A stretch of 8,349 nt of DNA from positions 1-8,349 of the forward strand of contig CAYQQU010000128.1 in NCBI GenBank assembly GCA_964419545.1, given 5' to 3'. Each line of letters starts with the position of its first letter. Position 1 is the stretch's first letter. The notes below the pieces were generated by a model. That model was not told where the DNA came from. It did no database searches and worked only from the letters and a program-made list of their open reading frames with translations. The translations under genes were made by a program, and so were the position numbers. The DNA comes from CAYQQU01 sp964419545 (lineage in GTDB: Bacteria; Bacteroidota; Bacteroidia; Chitinophagales; Saprospiraceae). Shown piece after piece: positions 1 to 7,117 of this stretch.

Positions 1-16
1 AAACTCAGATTTTGGG
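1..16. repeat. 16-base direct repeat, left copy
   Basis: The first 16 bases (AAACTCAGATTTTGGG) are identical to the last 16 bases of the window (8334-8349). The match reaches both window edges, so the true length of the repeat cannot be seen. It may belong to the same dispersed repeat whose left part is visible at 8295-8333, or it may be the terminal overlap of a circular or repeat-bounded contig. Confidence 0.7.
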
Positions 17-51
17 TTCTCCCGAAGGGATTTTTCCGGCTCATAGCAGCG

Positions 52-1212
52 CTAAGCCGGGGCGCCCCCCAATTGCAGCCCCCGGGCGTAGCCGCTGGGT
101 GTCAGCCCCGTAAACTTTTTGAAGATGGCGTTGAAGGTCGATTTCGAGTTGAAGCCCGCTTCGTAGGCCAGGCTCAGCAGCGTGTAGTGTTGCCGGTCGG
201 GCTGTTGCACGAGTCTTTTAAATTCTTCCACCCGGTAGGAGTTGATAAAGTCAAAAAAATTCTGCCCCAATTGTTCATTGATGATCTGAGAAAGGTAGTT
301 GGCGGGGATACCGCTGCGTTCCGAAAGCTCGCCGATGGTAATGCGGGGCTCCAGGAAGGGCTTATCGCGTTCCATAAGTTGCAGTAACTCGGCAAGGTAC
401 CGACGCGCCCGCTCGGTAGTAAGACTGGAATACTGATATTTTTCGATCCCGGCGGTGGCTATTTCACCGGATTCGGGCGAGGCATCGAGGAATATGTTCT
501 GCTGCCGCAGCCCGTAAATACCCAGGTAAAAGATATTGAGGATCATTACAAAAAAAGCGATGCGAAAGCCCGCGTCGCCGGTTAAATGGAACAAGCCGTT
601 GCCCACCACCTCAAATCCGAGAAAGGCCAGCCAGACAATAAATTCCGCCCAGAGAAACCGGTTCAGCCAGGAGAGGCCGACGTCCTCGGTATACGAAAAC
701 CTGGTCAGAATGCAATCGCCATGGCGCCGCAGCTCCTGGTAGGCGAGGTACAGATAGGCGGGAAAAACAACGATAAAAAAGCCGTAATACAGCATTTTAA
801 ACCACCAGGCGGGGGGATGCTCGTCCTTGATTGCCGTGAGCAGTTCCATCTTTGCGGCAGTATCCATCGGAATGAAGTACGCGAAAATAACGACGTTGGC
901 AAAGACGTAGGGCAACAGGTGCACCGCGTGTACCGGCCGCCACAGGTCGATGCCATTGCGGGTAGCCGATTTGGTGTACAAAAAGAACAACGACACTGCC
1001 AAAAATGCCAGCACCAGCGGTTGCAGCGCCAGGTTGGGCATCCATTGGAATAGTTCCCGCTTGTAATTGTATAACAAGATTATCAGGAACATCAGCAGGA
1101 GCACGAGGCTGAGTAGATAATCAGCCTGGCTGCGCCTACGCTTAAGCAACACCAGTACGGAGAGGGTGAGGGCCTGAGATGCGCCGACGGTAATCAGGAT
1201 TTGCCAGAACAT
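52..1212 (-). CDS. AraC-family transcriptional regulator with 7-helix membrane domain
   Basis: The protein is 386 residues long from the ATG at 1212-1210. The frame stays open upstream to a TTG at 1332, but that extension is polar and the ATG begins directly with the first hydrophobic helix, so the ATG is preferred. Seven hydrophobic segments lie at about residues 5-23, 32-50, 57-79, 94-113, 137-158, 181-203 and 216-236. A soluble linker follows, then a C-terminal AraC/XylS DNA-binding domain at about 285-380 with two helix-turn-helices: the first around ITIGELSERSGIPANYLSQI, the second around LSLAYEAGFNSKSTFNAIFK, ending in the usual FKKFTGLTPSGY. This layout is common in Bacteroidota, where such proteins are thought to couple a membrane-sensed signal to transcription. 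The signal is unknown. It is divergent from the secreted deiminase gene and may regulate it, but this is inferred only from position. The family call is firm; target and ligand are not. Confidence 0.9.
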   Translation of the reverse strand: MFWQILITVGASQALTLSVLVLLKRRRSQADYLLSLVLLLMFLIILLYNYKRELFQWMPNLALQPLVLAFLAVSLFFLYTKSATRNGIDLWRPVHAVHLLPYVFANVVIFAYFIPMDTAAKMELLTAIKDEHPPAWWFKMLYYGFFIVVFPAYLYLAYQELRRHGDCILTRFSYTEDVGLSWLNRFLWAEFIVWLAFLGFEVVGNGLFHLTGDAGFRIAFFVMILNIFYLGIYGLRQQNIFLDASPESGEIATAGIEKYQYSSLTTERARRYLAELLQLMERDKPFLEPRITIGELSERSGIPANYLSQIINEQLGQNFFDFINSYRVEEFKRLVQQPDRQHYTLLSLAYEAGFNSKSTFNAIFKKFTGLTPSGYARGLQLGGAPA

Positions 1213-1400
1213 GGAGTAATGGGTGTTGACGACGTCCGGTAAGCCTCGGGGCGAAAGGGTTATTATAAGTTGCGCCCACACCAGACATTTTTTGTTAATA
1301 GGATTATTTATTTTTACAATCTCAACAGCCAAAGAGTTGCAACGATCTCCGTCCTTTTATAAAAATGGGTAAACGGCCGGAAACAGCAAAAGTCCTTTCT
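1213..1400. promoter_or_regulatory. Divergent intergenic region between regulator and deiminase genes
   Basis: These 188 bases separate two outward-facing genes and must hold both promoters. The segment 1286-1320 is strongly AT-rich in an otherwise GC-rich window. On the plus strand, TTTG at 1291-1294 is followed after 20 bases by TACAATCT, a poor match to the Bacteroidota -7 element. On the minus strand, TTTG at 1333-1330 is followed after 19 bases by TAAATAAT, also poor. Neither is convincing alone. No clear operator palindrome was found. An alternative in-frame ATG at 1365 would place part of this region inside the deiminase gene. Confidence 0.4.
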
Positions 1401-4202
1401 ATGAAAAGAATATTACTCGGCGTCATTTTTACCATTGTCCTGGTTACTGGCTGGGCGCAGCGCCCCGATCATCCTTTCCGGGAGCGGCCTGCAGCCGAAC
1501 GCCCCGCGGAGCAGCACACCGTCAACGCCCAGGCGGTCCCGCCGGCCAAAACCTTTACGCCGCCGCCGCCGGCTCCCGTCCGCGTAATGGCGGAATGGGA
1601 AGAAATCCAGGCGCTGGTCATCACCTGGACGAGCTACCCCGCCATCCTCACCCAGATCGTGGCCCACGCCGTCGAAGAATGCCACGTCTTTATCGTTACC
1701 AATAATGAGACGGCGACCACGAGCCAGCTACAGGCGGCCGGCGTGGCCCTCGACAATGTCACCTTCCTAGACCTGCCTTTCAACAGCATCTGGATTCGCG
1801 ACTACGGCCCCTGGACGGTCTACTTCAACGAGGTCGACAGCCTGGCGATCACCGACTTTATCTACAACCGGCCTGCTCGCCCGAATGACGACGTCATTCC
1901 CGAAGCAATTGCCGAAATACTGGGGTTGCCTTTCTTCGGCGCTACCTCGCCGCCCAACGAATGGGTGCATACCGGCGGCAACAACCTGCGCGACGGGATG
2001 GGCACCATCTTTTCTTCCGAGCTGACGCTGGGCGAAAACCTCTACAAGCACGAATTTCAGATCGACACCATCGCCGAGCGCTACCTCGGCGCCCAGCGCT
2101 ACGTCAAATACCCCATCCTGCTCTACGACGGCATCCACCACATCGATATGCATATGCGCATCATCGACGAGGAAACGATCATCGTCGGGCAGTACCCGGA
2201 AGGCGTCGCCGACGGCCCTCAGATCGAAGCGAATATCGATTACCTCAAAACCCATTATCTCACGCCTTTCGGCAATCCCTATCACATCGTACGCGTGCCC
2301 ATGCCGCCCGATTTCAACGGCGATTATCCCGATTCGGGCGGCGACTATCGCACCTACGCCAACGCGATTTTTCTGAATAAGACCATCCTGGTGCCTACTT
2401 ACGAGGAGCAGTACGACACCACCGCGCTGCGCATCTACGAAGAACAGTTGCCCGGCTACAACGTGGTCGGCATCGACTGCAACGATATCATCACCTCCTT
2501 AGGCGCCCTGCACTGCATCACCAAAGTGATCGGCGTAAACGAACCGCTCTGGATCGCCCACCCCCGCCTGCGCGATACCTACGCAACGGAAGCGGCGCTG
2601 CCGGTAACCGCCGGCATCAAACACCGCGACGGCATCGCCTCGGCTACTTTGTACTATCGCACTGCCGGCGAGAACGATTACCAAAGTACCCCGATGACGC
2701 TGGCCGACCCCGATAACGATACCTGGACGGCCGCCATCCCCGCGCAGGCCGCCGGCGCCGAGGTGCAGTATTACATCCGGGCCATAGCCAATTCCGGCAA
2801 GGTGCAGGTGCGCCCCCTGACGGCTCCCGAAGGCTATTTTCGCTTTCGCGTAAAAGCGGCGGCGGCTCCGCCCGTCGCTTCCTTCATCTATCAGAAAGAA
2901 AACGTCTGTCCGGGCGAAACCATCCGCTTCGTCGACGAATCGACCGGTGCGGCGACGCGCACCTGGCTGTTCCCGGGCGGCGCTCCCGCAATGAGCACGA
3001 CGGTTGCGCCGGAAGTGAGCTATCCGGAGCCCGGCAGCTACGACGTCACGCTCATCGCCGCCAACGCCCTGGGCAGCGATACGTTTACACTGCCGGGAGC
3101 AGTGGTGGTCGATGCCGGGACAGCCCCCGAATTTGAAGATTTCCTCGGCGGCCCGGCCGACCACTGGGAAGTGGACGACTACAACAGCGACGAAGATACC
3201 TGGTCTTCTTTCACCCAGCCAAGCTGCTACGGCCCGGCTTTTTACGTGGATAATTACACCGTCGATACCCGCAACCACCGCGATTTCCTGCGCGCCCGCT
3301 TCGACCTCAGCGGATTGACGGAAGTGACCCTCCATTTCGATCTGGCCTACGCACCTTATAACGACGAATACTTCGACGCCCTGCGCGTCAACGTCATCGA
3401 TTGCAGCGGCCAGAAACATATTGTCTACAGCAAAGCCGGGGTGGACCTGGCAACGGCGCCGGCTACCGGCAATACGGTATTCAGCCCGCAGAGCTGCGAC
3501 AACTGGCGCCACGAGACCATCGACCTGTCGGCCTTCGACGGCCAGTCGATCACCGTGGAATTCGAAAACGCCGGCGGCTACGGCAACCGCCTGTTTATCG
3601 ACAATATCGACCTGAGCAGCCCCGATCAGGTCAACCTGGCGCCCTTTATTACGCTGACGACGACGGCGCCGGATACCATTTTCACCGACAGCGCTCCGGT
3701 AACGATCCCCCTGAATACCAGCAGCGGCGATGTAGACGGCCTGGTGACGGCAGTCGATTTTTACGCCAACGGCGCCTTCATCGGCGCCGACGATCCGCCT
3801 TTTTTCTTTTTGAATCACGAAGCCGGCTTCGGCGCCTTTACTTTTGAAGCGGTCGCTACGGATAATGACGGCGCCATAGCTACTTCCAACGCGATCACCG
3901 TAACGGTGCTGGATACTACCACCACCAGTGTGCGGGAGGTATCCTCCCCGCTCGACCTGCGCGTTTTCCCCAATCCGACTACCGGTCGCCTCTGGCTGCA
4001 GTACCACTCGCCCGGCGCCGCTCCTTTCGAGCTGCACCTCGTCGACCTGCTGGGCAGAACCGTTCACATGGCGCGCTGGCGCGACGGCGCCGGGGAGCAG
4101 CAGCGGAGCCTCGATCTGGGCGACCTGCCCGGAGGAGTGTATCAGCTGATCCTGCGCTACGAAGACCAGCGGGCCGTGCAGCGCGTGATGCGCAGCCGCT
4201 AA
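1401..4202 (+). CDS. Secreted peptidylarginine/agmatine deiminase-like protein with Ig, PKD, jelly-roll and T9SS sorting domains
   Basis: The protein is 933 residues from the ATG at 1401. An in-frame ATG at 1365 would add 12 polar residues before the signal peptide and is less likely. Residues 1-20 form a signal peptide (MKRILLG core, WAQ end), followed by a Pro-rich linker. Residues 55-388 match the Porphyromonas-type peptidylarginine deiminase family (PF04371). The guanidino-modifying residues are present: Asp134 in IWIRDYGPW, His247 and Asp249 in HHIDMHMRI, Asn321 in RTYANAIFLN and the nucleophile Cys372 in LGALHCITKVIG. Downstream are an Ig-like domain (about 390-485), a PKD domain (490-572, with the WLFPGG variant common in Bacteroidota), a jelly-roll domain of MAM/cleaved-adhesin type (576-740), a second Ig-like domain (745-838) and a T9SS type A sorting domain (850-933, starting LRVFPNPTTG). 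The protein is therefore predicted to cross the outer membrane through T9SS and be anchored or released. Known relatives turn arginine into citrulline or agmatine into carbamoylputrescine; the substrate here is not determined. Confidence 0.9.
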   Translation: MKRILLGVIFTIVLVTGWAQRPDHPFRERPAAERPAEQHTVNAQAVPPAKTFTPPPPAPVRVMAEWEEIQALVITWTSYPAILTQIVAHAVEECHVFIVTNNETATTSQLQAAGVALDNVTFLDLPFNSIWIRDYGPWTVYFNEVDSLAITDFIYNRPARPNDDVIPEAIAEILGLPFFGATSPPNEWVHTGGNNLRDGMGTIFSSELTLGENLYKHEFQIDTIAERYLGAQRYVKYPILLYDGIHHIDMHMRIIDEETIIVGQYPEGVADGPQIEANIDYLKTHYLTPFGNPYHIVRVPMPPDFNGDYPDSGGDYRTYANAIFLNKTILVPTYEEQYDTTALRIYEEQLPGYNVVGIDCNDIITSLGALHCITKVIGVNEPLWIAHPRLRDTYATEAALPVTAGIKHRDGIASATLYYRTAGENDYQSTPMTLADPDNDTWTAAIPAQAAGAEVQYYIRAIANSGKVQVRPLTAPEGYFRFRVKAAAAPPVASFIYQKENVCPGETIRFVDESTGAATRTWLFPGGAPAMSTTVAPEVSYPEPGSYDVTLIAANALGSDTFTLPGAVVVDAGTAPEFEDFLGGPADHWEVDDYNSDEDTWSSFTQPSCYGPAFYVDNYTVDTRNHRDFLRARFDLSGLTEVTLHFDLAYAPYNDEYFDALRVNVIDCSGQKHIVYSKAGVDLATAPATGNTVFSPQSCDNWRHETIDLSAFDGQSITVEFENAGGYGNRLFIDNIDLSSPDQVNLAPFITLTTTAPDTIFTDSAPVTIPLNTSSGDVDGLVTAVDFYANGAFIGADDPPFFFLNHEAGFGAFTFEAVATDNDGAIATSNAITVTVLDTTTTSVREVSSPLDLRVFPNPTTGRLWLQYHSPGAAPFELHLVDLLGRTVHMARWRDGAGEQQRSLDLGDLPGGVYQLILRYEDQRAVQRVMRSR

Positions 4203-4203
4203 A

Positions 4204-4289
4204 AGCCGGTTTGGAGCCCGCTCCTGTAGCCAATCAACCGGGCTAAGCGCACCGGTTGGTTTTCATGATGCAGCCGCTCCAAACAGGCT
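4204..4289. repeat. 14-base inverted repeat enclosing a terminator hairpin
   Basis: AGCCGGTTTGGAGC at 4204-4217 is the inverse of GCTCCAAACAGGCT at 4276-4289 with one mismatch (13 of 14). The arms are 58 bases apart and enclose the hairpin at 4232-4261, giving a nested structure just after the deiminase stop codon. Both arms carry the core TTTGGAG that also occurs in the dispersed motif near 5601 and 8301, so this may be two opposed, diverged copies of that motif. Confidence 0.6.
4232..4263 (+). terminator. Rho-independent terminator of the deiminase gene
   Basis: AATCAACCGG at 4232-4241 pairs with CCGGTTGGTT at 4252-4261 (10 pairs including one G-T), with a 10-base loop. The second arm runs into a short T tract at 4260-4263. 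It lies 29 bases after the stop codon. The T tract is short, so termination may be partial. It suggests that the next gene is transcribed from its own start or by read-through. Confidence 0.5.
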
Positions 4290-4360
4290 CCGGCGGAAAA
4301 AGGGGAAAAGGCATGGCCAAGGCCTGCCCGGCCAGGCCCCACCCGGAAAACAGTGAAACG

Positions 4361-5563
4361 ATGAAAACAATAGTCACCATTCTCCTCAGTTTGCTCTGCA
4401 TCTTGTCATTGACCGGCCAGGACTCCCTAGAAACTGAGCGCCGCTTTCGCAAGATGGACCTGTTGCCGGCGATCAGCTACGCTCCCGAGACCCAGCTCAC
4501 CCTAGGGGTAATCGGTTTTCGCTATTTCGACCTCTACCGCGGGGATCCGAAGACAAAATTGTCCAACATCAGTTTTCTGGCGGTGTATACGACGGCCAAC
4601 CAGGTGTCTTTTCGCGGCGTCTGGGACGTTTTTACCGATGGCAATCGCTGGCGTTTCCGGGGCCTCTCGTTTTTCGATATTTACCCCGACCGCAACTACG
4701 GGCGCGGCAACGAGGCCGGTGCGTTGGTCGTAGAATACGACGAAAAAACGCCCGATACGCTCAACTATTTGCGGTATACCTCCAAGCGGTTGAACTTTTC
4801 GCCCATAGCGTTGCGGCGCGTTTCGCCGACCCTATATCTGGGGTTGCGCGGCGATATGGAATACCTGTTCGACGAAAAAGTGTTGCCGGATGACTATCAG
4901 TTCGTCAACGCCGATTCGACCAGCATCCAGGACCTGCCGCTGGCCGGGCTGCGCGCGGGCCTCGGCCTGCAGGCGACCTTCGACAACCGGGCCAATGTCA
5001 TCAACCCGATCAGCGGGACGTTCGTCGAGCTGAGCACCCTGCATTTCGGCCCCTGGGTGGGGAGCGATTTTACCTTCCACAGTCTGCTGCTCGACGCCCG
5101 GTGCTATGTCAACCCCTGGCGCAACCACACCCTGGCCTTGCGCGGAGTAGTCAACTTCCGCTTCCCGGACGATCCCATTCCCATGCGCGCCCTCTCGCGG
5201 GTAGGGGGGCGCGAGTTCCTGCGGGGCTATTTTTTCGGTACTTATCAGGATAACCACCTGCTCGCTTTCGAAGCCGAGTACCGGCTGCCGTTCTGGAAAG
5301 AAGAGGTGAAAACGCCTTTCTGGAAAATTTGGAAGCGGCTCGGCATCGTCGGGTTTATCGGCGGCGCCCGCGTATTTCCCGATTTCGACCGGGCCATTTT
5401 CTCTGATTTCCGGCTGGCGGCCGGCGGCGGCCTGCGCGTCTTGTTCAACCCGGAATCGCGCCTCAATATCCGCATCGACTACGCGCTGGCGCTGGCGCCC
5501 GATTCCGCCGGGCCCGGCAGCCGGCAATCGGGCTTCTATTTCTTTCTGGGCGAGGCGTTTTGA
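4361..5563 (+). CDS. Omp85/BamA-type outer-membrane beta-barrel protein (surface antigen family)
   Basis: The protein is 400 residues from the ATG at 4361, chosen because it begins a clear signal peptide (MKTIVTILLS, cleavage near residue 20). The frame is open to an ATG at 4256, but that leader is polar, Pro/Lys/Gly-rich and overlaps the terminator hairpin. The mature protein is made of alternating amphipathic strands and ends in FYFFLGEAF, with the terminal Phe typical of outer-membrane barrels. Residues 281-290 (VGGREFLRGY) carry the RG(F/Y) motif of the conserved Omp85 barrel loop. Residues 203-220 have the D-N-R...NP..G pattern seen near the start of BamA/TamA barrels. About 380 mature residues leaves no room for POTRA repeats, unlike full BamA or TamA. 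Such short members are common in Bacteroidota and mostly uncharacterised; a transport or lipid-related role would be a guess. A 6-pair GC hairpin (4321-4326 with 4333-4338) lies just upstream. No promoter was recognised. Confidence 0.8.
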   Translation: MKTIVTILLSLLCILSLTGQDSLETERRFRKMDLLPAISYAPETQLTLGVIGFRYFDLYRGDPKTKLSNISFLAVYTTANQVSFRGVWDVFTDGNRWRFRGLSFFDIYPDRNYGRGNEAGALVVEYDEKTPDTLNYLRYTSKRLNFSPIALRRVSPTLYLGLRGDMEYLFDEKVLPDDYQFVNADSTSIQDLPLAGLRAGLGLQATFDNRANVINPISGTFVELSTLHFGPWVGSDFTFHSLLLDARCYVNPWRNHTLALRGVVNFRFPDDPIPMRALSRVGGREFLRGYFFGTYQDNHLLAFEAEYRLPFWKEEVKTPFWKIWKRLGIVGFIGGARVFPDFDRAIFSDFRLAAGGGLRVLFNPESRLNIRIDYALALAPDSAGPGSRQSGFYFFLGEAF

Positions 5564-5590
5564 TCAAATTGATAAAAACAGCTATCTTTC
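5559..5590 (+). promoter_or_regulatory. Bacteroidota-type promoter for the MFS transporter gene
   Basis: TTTG at 5559-5562 is followed after exactly 20 bases by TATCTTTC at 5583-5590, seven of eight matches to the -7 consensus TAnnTTTG. The upstream box overlaps the stop codon of the outer-membrane protein gene. Transcription would start near 5596, at the left edge of the dispersed repeat, giving a leader of about 70 bases with a hairpin. Confidence 0.5.
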
Positions 5591-5594
5591 CATG

Positions 5595-5634
5595 GCCTCA
5601 GAGCTTGTTCGGAGGCAGTCATTTGGAACAGCTC
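5595..5634 (+). repeat. Dispersed intergenic repeat, internal copy, with hairpin
   Basis: Bases 5595-5619 match 8295-8319 at 22 of 25 positions around the core GAGCTTGTTCGGAGG, and weaker similarity continues for about 15 bases. GAGCTTGTTC at 5601-5610 can also pair with GAACAGCTC at 5626-5634 as nine pairs with one bulged T, and GCCTC at 5595-5599 with GAGGC at 5612-5616 as an alternative fold. It sits in the predicted leader of the MFS gene. Confidence 0.65.
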
Positions 5635-5668
5635 GGGTGTAAATAAGACGACCAACAGAACCCCAGAC

Positions 5669-7003
5669 ATGATAAACACAAAAAAAGTCACCTTAGGTGA
5701 CCCCCTTTCCGTTATCCGCCGCAACGATCGCCGGACGATCAACGCCTGGGCGATGTACGACTGGGCGAATTCTTCCTACGCCCTGGTAATCAACTCGGCC
5801 ATTTTTCCCGCTTATTACAACCAGGTCACTCGTGCCGGCGGTTCCGACCGGGTCAGCTTCCTGGGGTGGGATATCGAGAATACCGCCATCTATTCCATTA
5901 CCCTGGGGGTAGCCTTCGGCCTTGCCGCTTTTCTTTCTCCGCTGCTGAGCTCCATTTCCGATTATTCCGGCAGCCACAAGTCGTTCATGAAGTTTTTCTG
6001 CTACCTGGGCGGCGGCGCCTGTATGCTGCTCTTCTTTTTCGTCGGCGACAATCTGTTGCTGGGGCTGACCGGGTTGTTGCTCGCCACCCTCGGTTATTCG
6101 GGCAGTATTGTTTTTTACAATGCCTACCTGCCGGCTATTGCCACCGAGGATCGTCAGGACCGGGTCAGCGCCCGCGGCTATGCGTTTGGCTACATCGGCG
6201 CTTCTACTTTGCTGATCCTCAACCTGGCGGCCATTCTCAACTACCAGGCGCTGGGCGCCAGCGAAAGCTGGCTCACCCGCCTTTCCTTTTTGCTCACCGG
6301 TTTGTGGTGGATCGGTTTTGCCCAGATTACCTTCCGGCGGCTTCCGAAGGGCATTTACAGCCGGCGGCCGGAAGGTCACTTTCTGCTCAATGGGTATCGT
6401 GAGTTGATCGAGGTGTTGCGCAGCCTCGGGAAGTACTCCTTCCTGCGTCATTATCTGATCGCGTTTTTCTTCTACATTATGGGCGTGCAGACGGTCATGT
6501 TCATGGCGGCTTCCTTCGGAGAAAAAGAAGTAGGGCTGGGCCTGACCGAGCTTATCGCTACGGTGCTTGTCCTGGAGTACATCGCGATCGCCGGCGCCTT
6601 CCTGTTTGCCTGGCTGTCCAAAAGATTTGGGAATTTAACTACCTTGATCCTCGCGGTGACCACGTGGATATTCATCTGCATCGCGGCGTATCAAATTCAA
6701 ACCGCACTGCATTTCTTCGGCGTCGCCCTCTTCATCGGCCTGGTGATGGGCGGCATCCAGTCGCTTTCCCGTTCCACCTTCGCCAAGCTGATGCCGCAAA
6801 CCGAGCACAACGCGGCCTATTTCAGCTTTTTCGACGTCTGCGAAAAGGTGGCCATCATGCTCGGACTGGTGATGTTCGGTTACCTGGATAACCTGACGGG
6901 CAGCATGCGCAATTCGATCTTCGCGCTGGGGCTGTGGTTTTTGATCGGATTGGTGTTGCTGGCGGCTTTGCGGCGGCGGATGAAGGCGGCAGCCGGAGCC
7001 TGA
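5669..7003 (+). CDS. MFS transporter, Atg22/UMF1-like
   Basis: The protein is 444 residues with about 12 hydrophobic segments, a normal length for the family. The N-terminal signature AWAMYDWANSSY (residues 26-37) followed by INSAIFPAYY is characteristic of the UMF1/Atg22-like branch of the major facilitator superfamily (PF11700). Supporting motifs are SDYSGSHKS at the loop between helices 2 and 3 (97-105), FYNAYLPAIA (149-158), RVSARGYAFGYIG (165-177), GGIQSLSRSTFAKLMP (361-376) and FFDVCEKVA (387-395). The yeast relative Atg22 exports amino acids from the vacuole. Bacterial members are mostly uncharacterised, so the substrate is unknown, and it would act in the inner membrane. The ATG at 5669 has no Shine-Dalgarno sequence, as for the other genes. 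It has its own probable promoter, so it is likely a single transcription unit. Confidence 0.88.
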   Translation: MINTKKVTLGDPLSVIRRNDRRTINAWAMYDWANSSYALVINSAIFPAYYNQVTRAGGSDRVSFLGWDIENTAIYSITLGVAFGLAAFLSPLLSSISDYSGSHKSFMKFFCYLGGGACMLLFFFVGDNLLLGLTGLLLATLGYSGSIVFYNAYLPAIATEDRQDRVSARGYAFGYIGASTLLILNLAAILNYQALGASESWLTRLSFLLTGLWWIGFAQITFRRLPKGIYSRRPEGHFLLNGYRELIEVLRSLGKYSFLRHYLIAFFFYIMGVQTVMFMAASFGEKEVGLGLTELIATVLVLEYIAIAGAFLFAWLSKRFGNLTTLILAVTTWIFICIAAYQIQTALHFFGVALFIGLVMGGIQSLSRSTFAKLMPQTEHNAAYFSFFDVCEKVAIMLGLVMFGYLDNLTGSMRNSIFALGLWFLIGLVLLAALRRRMKAAAGA

Positions 7004-7034
7004 ACGAAAGCTTTTCGGCGGTACGCCTTCTCTT

Positions 7035-7089
7035 TAACCCGGATTATTCATGGCTTCGCAATAGATTAATCCATAAATAATCCGGGTTA
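7035..7089. repeat. Long hairpin after the MFS gene
   Basis: TAACCCGGATTATT at 7035-7048 is the perfect inverse of AATAATCCGGGTTA at 7076-7089. After one mismatch, four more pairs form (ATGG at 7050-7053 with CCAT at 7071-7074), leaving a 17-base loop. It lies 31 bases after the MFS stop codon, where a terminator is expected, but no T tract follows on either strand. It may be a 3'-end stabilising structure, a factor-dependent terminator or a remnant of a mobile repeat. Confidence 0.7.
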
Positions 7090-7117
7090 TCAATCCAGTT
7101 GGTCAGGGCGGGCTCAA

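Noticed and set aside
36..60. Hairpin CCGGCT/AGCCGG at the end of the AraC-family gene as a terminator
   Set aside because: The stem is only six pairs and overlaps the stop codon. On the minus strand it is followed by a run of A rather than T, so it is not a terminator for that gene.
1213..1332. N-terminal extension of the AraC-family regulator to a TTG start
   Set aside because: The added 40 residues are polar, start with a rare codon and would use up much of the divergent promoter region; the ATG at 1212 begins directly at the first membrane helix.
1961..2380. Plus-strand frame in a second phase inside the deiminase gene
   Set aside because: It overlaps conserved catalytic segments of the true frame, and its His/Arg-rich translation is typical of an out-of-phase shadow.
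2499..4067. Long open frame of about 520 codons on the minus strand
   Set aside because: It lies wholly antisense to the deiminase gene, encodes low-complexity Gly/Ala/Arg/Val-rich sequence with no recognisable domain, and reflects GC-rich codon bias in the real gene.
4256..4360. N-terminal extension of the outer-membrane barrel protein to an ATG at 4256
   Set aside because: The 35 added residues would bury the signal peptide and overlap the terminator hairpin, so the ATG at 4361 is preferred.
5693..6451. 252-codon minus-strand frame opposite the MFS gene
   Set aside because: The translation has no domain, signal or membrane pattern, while the plus strand is a clear transporter.
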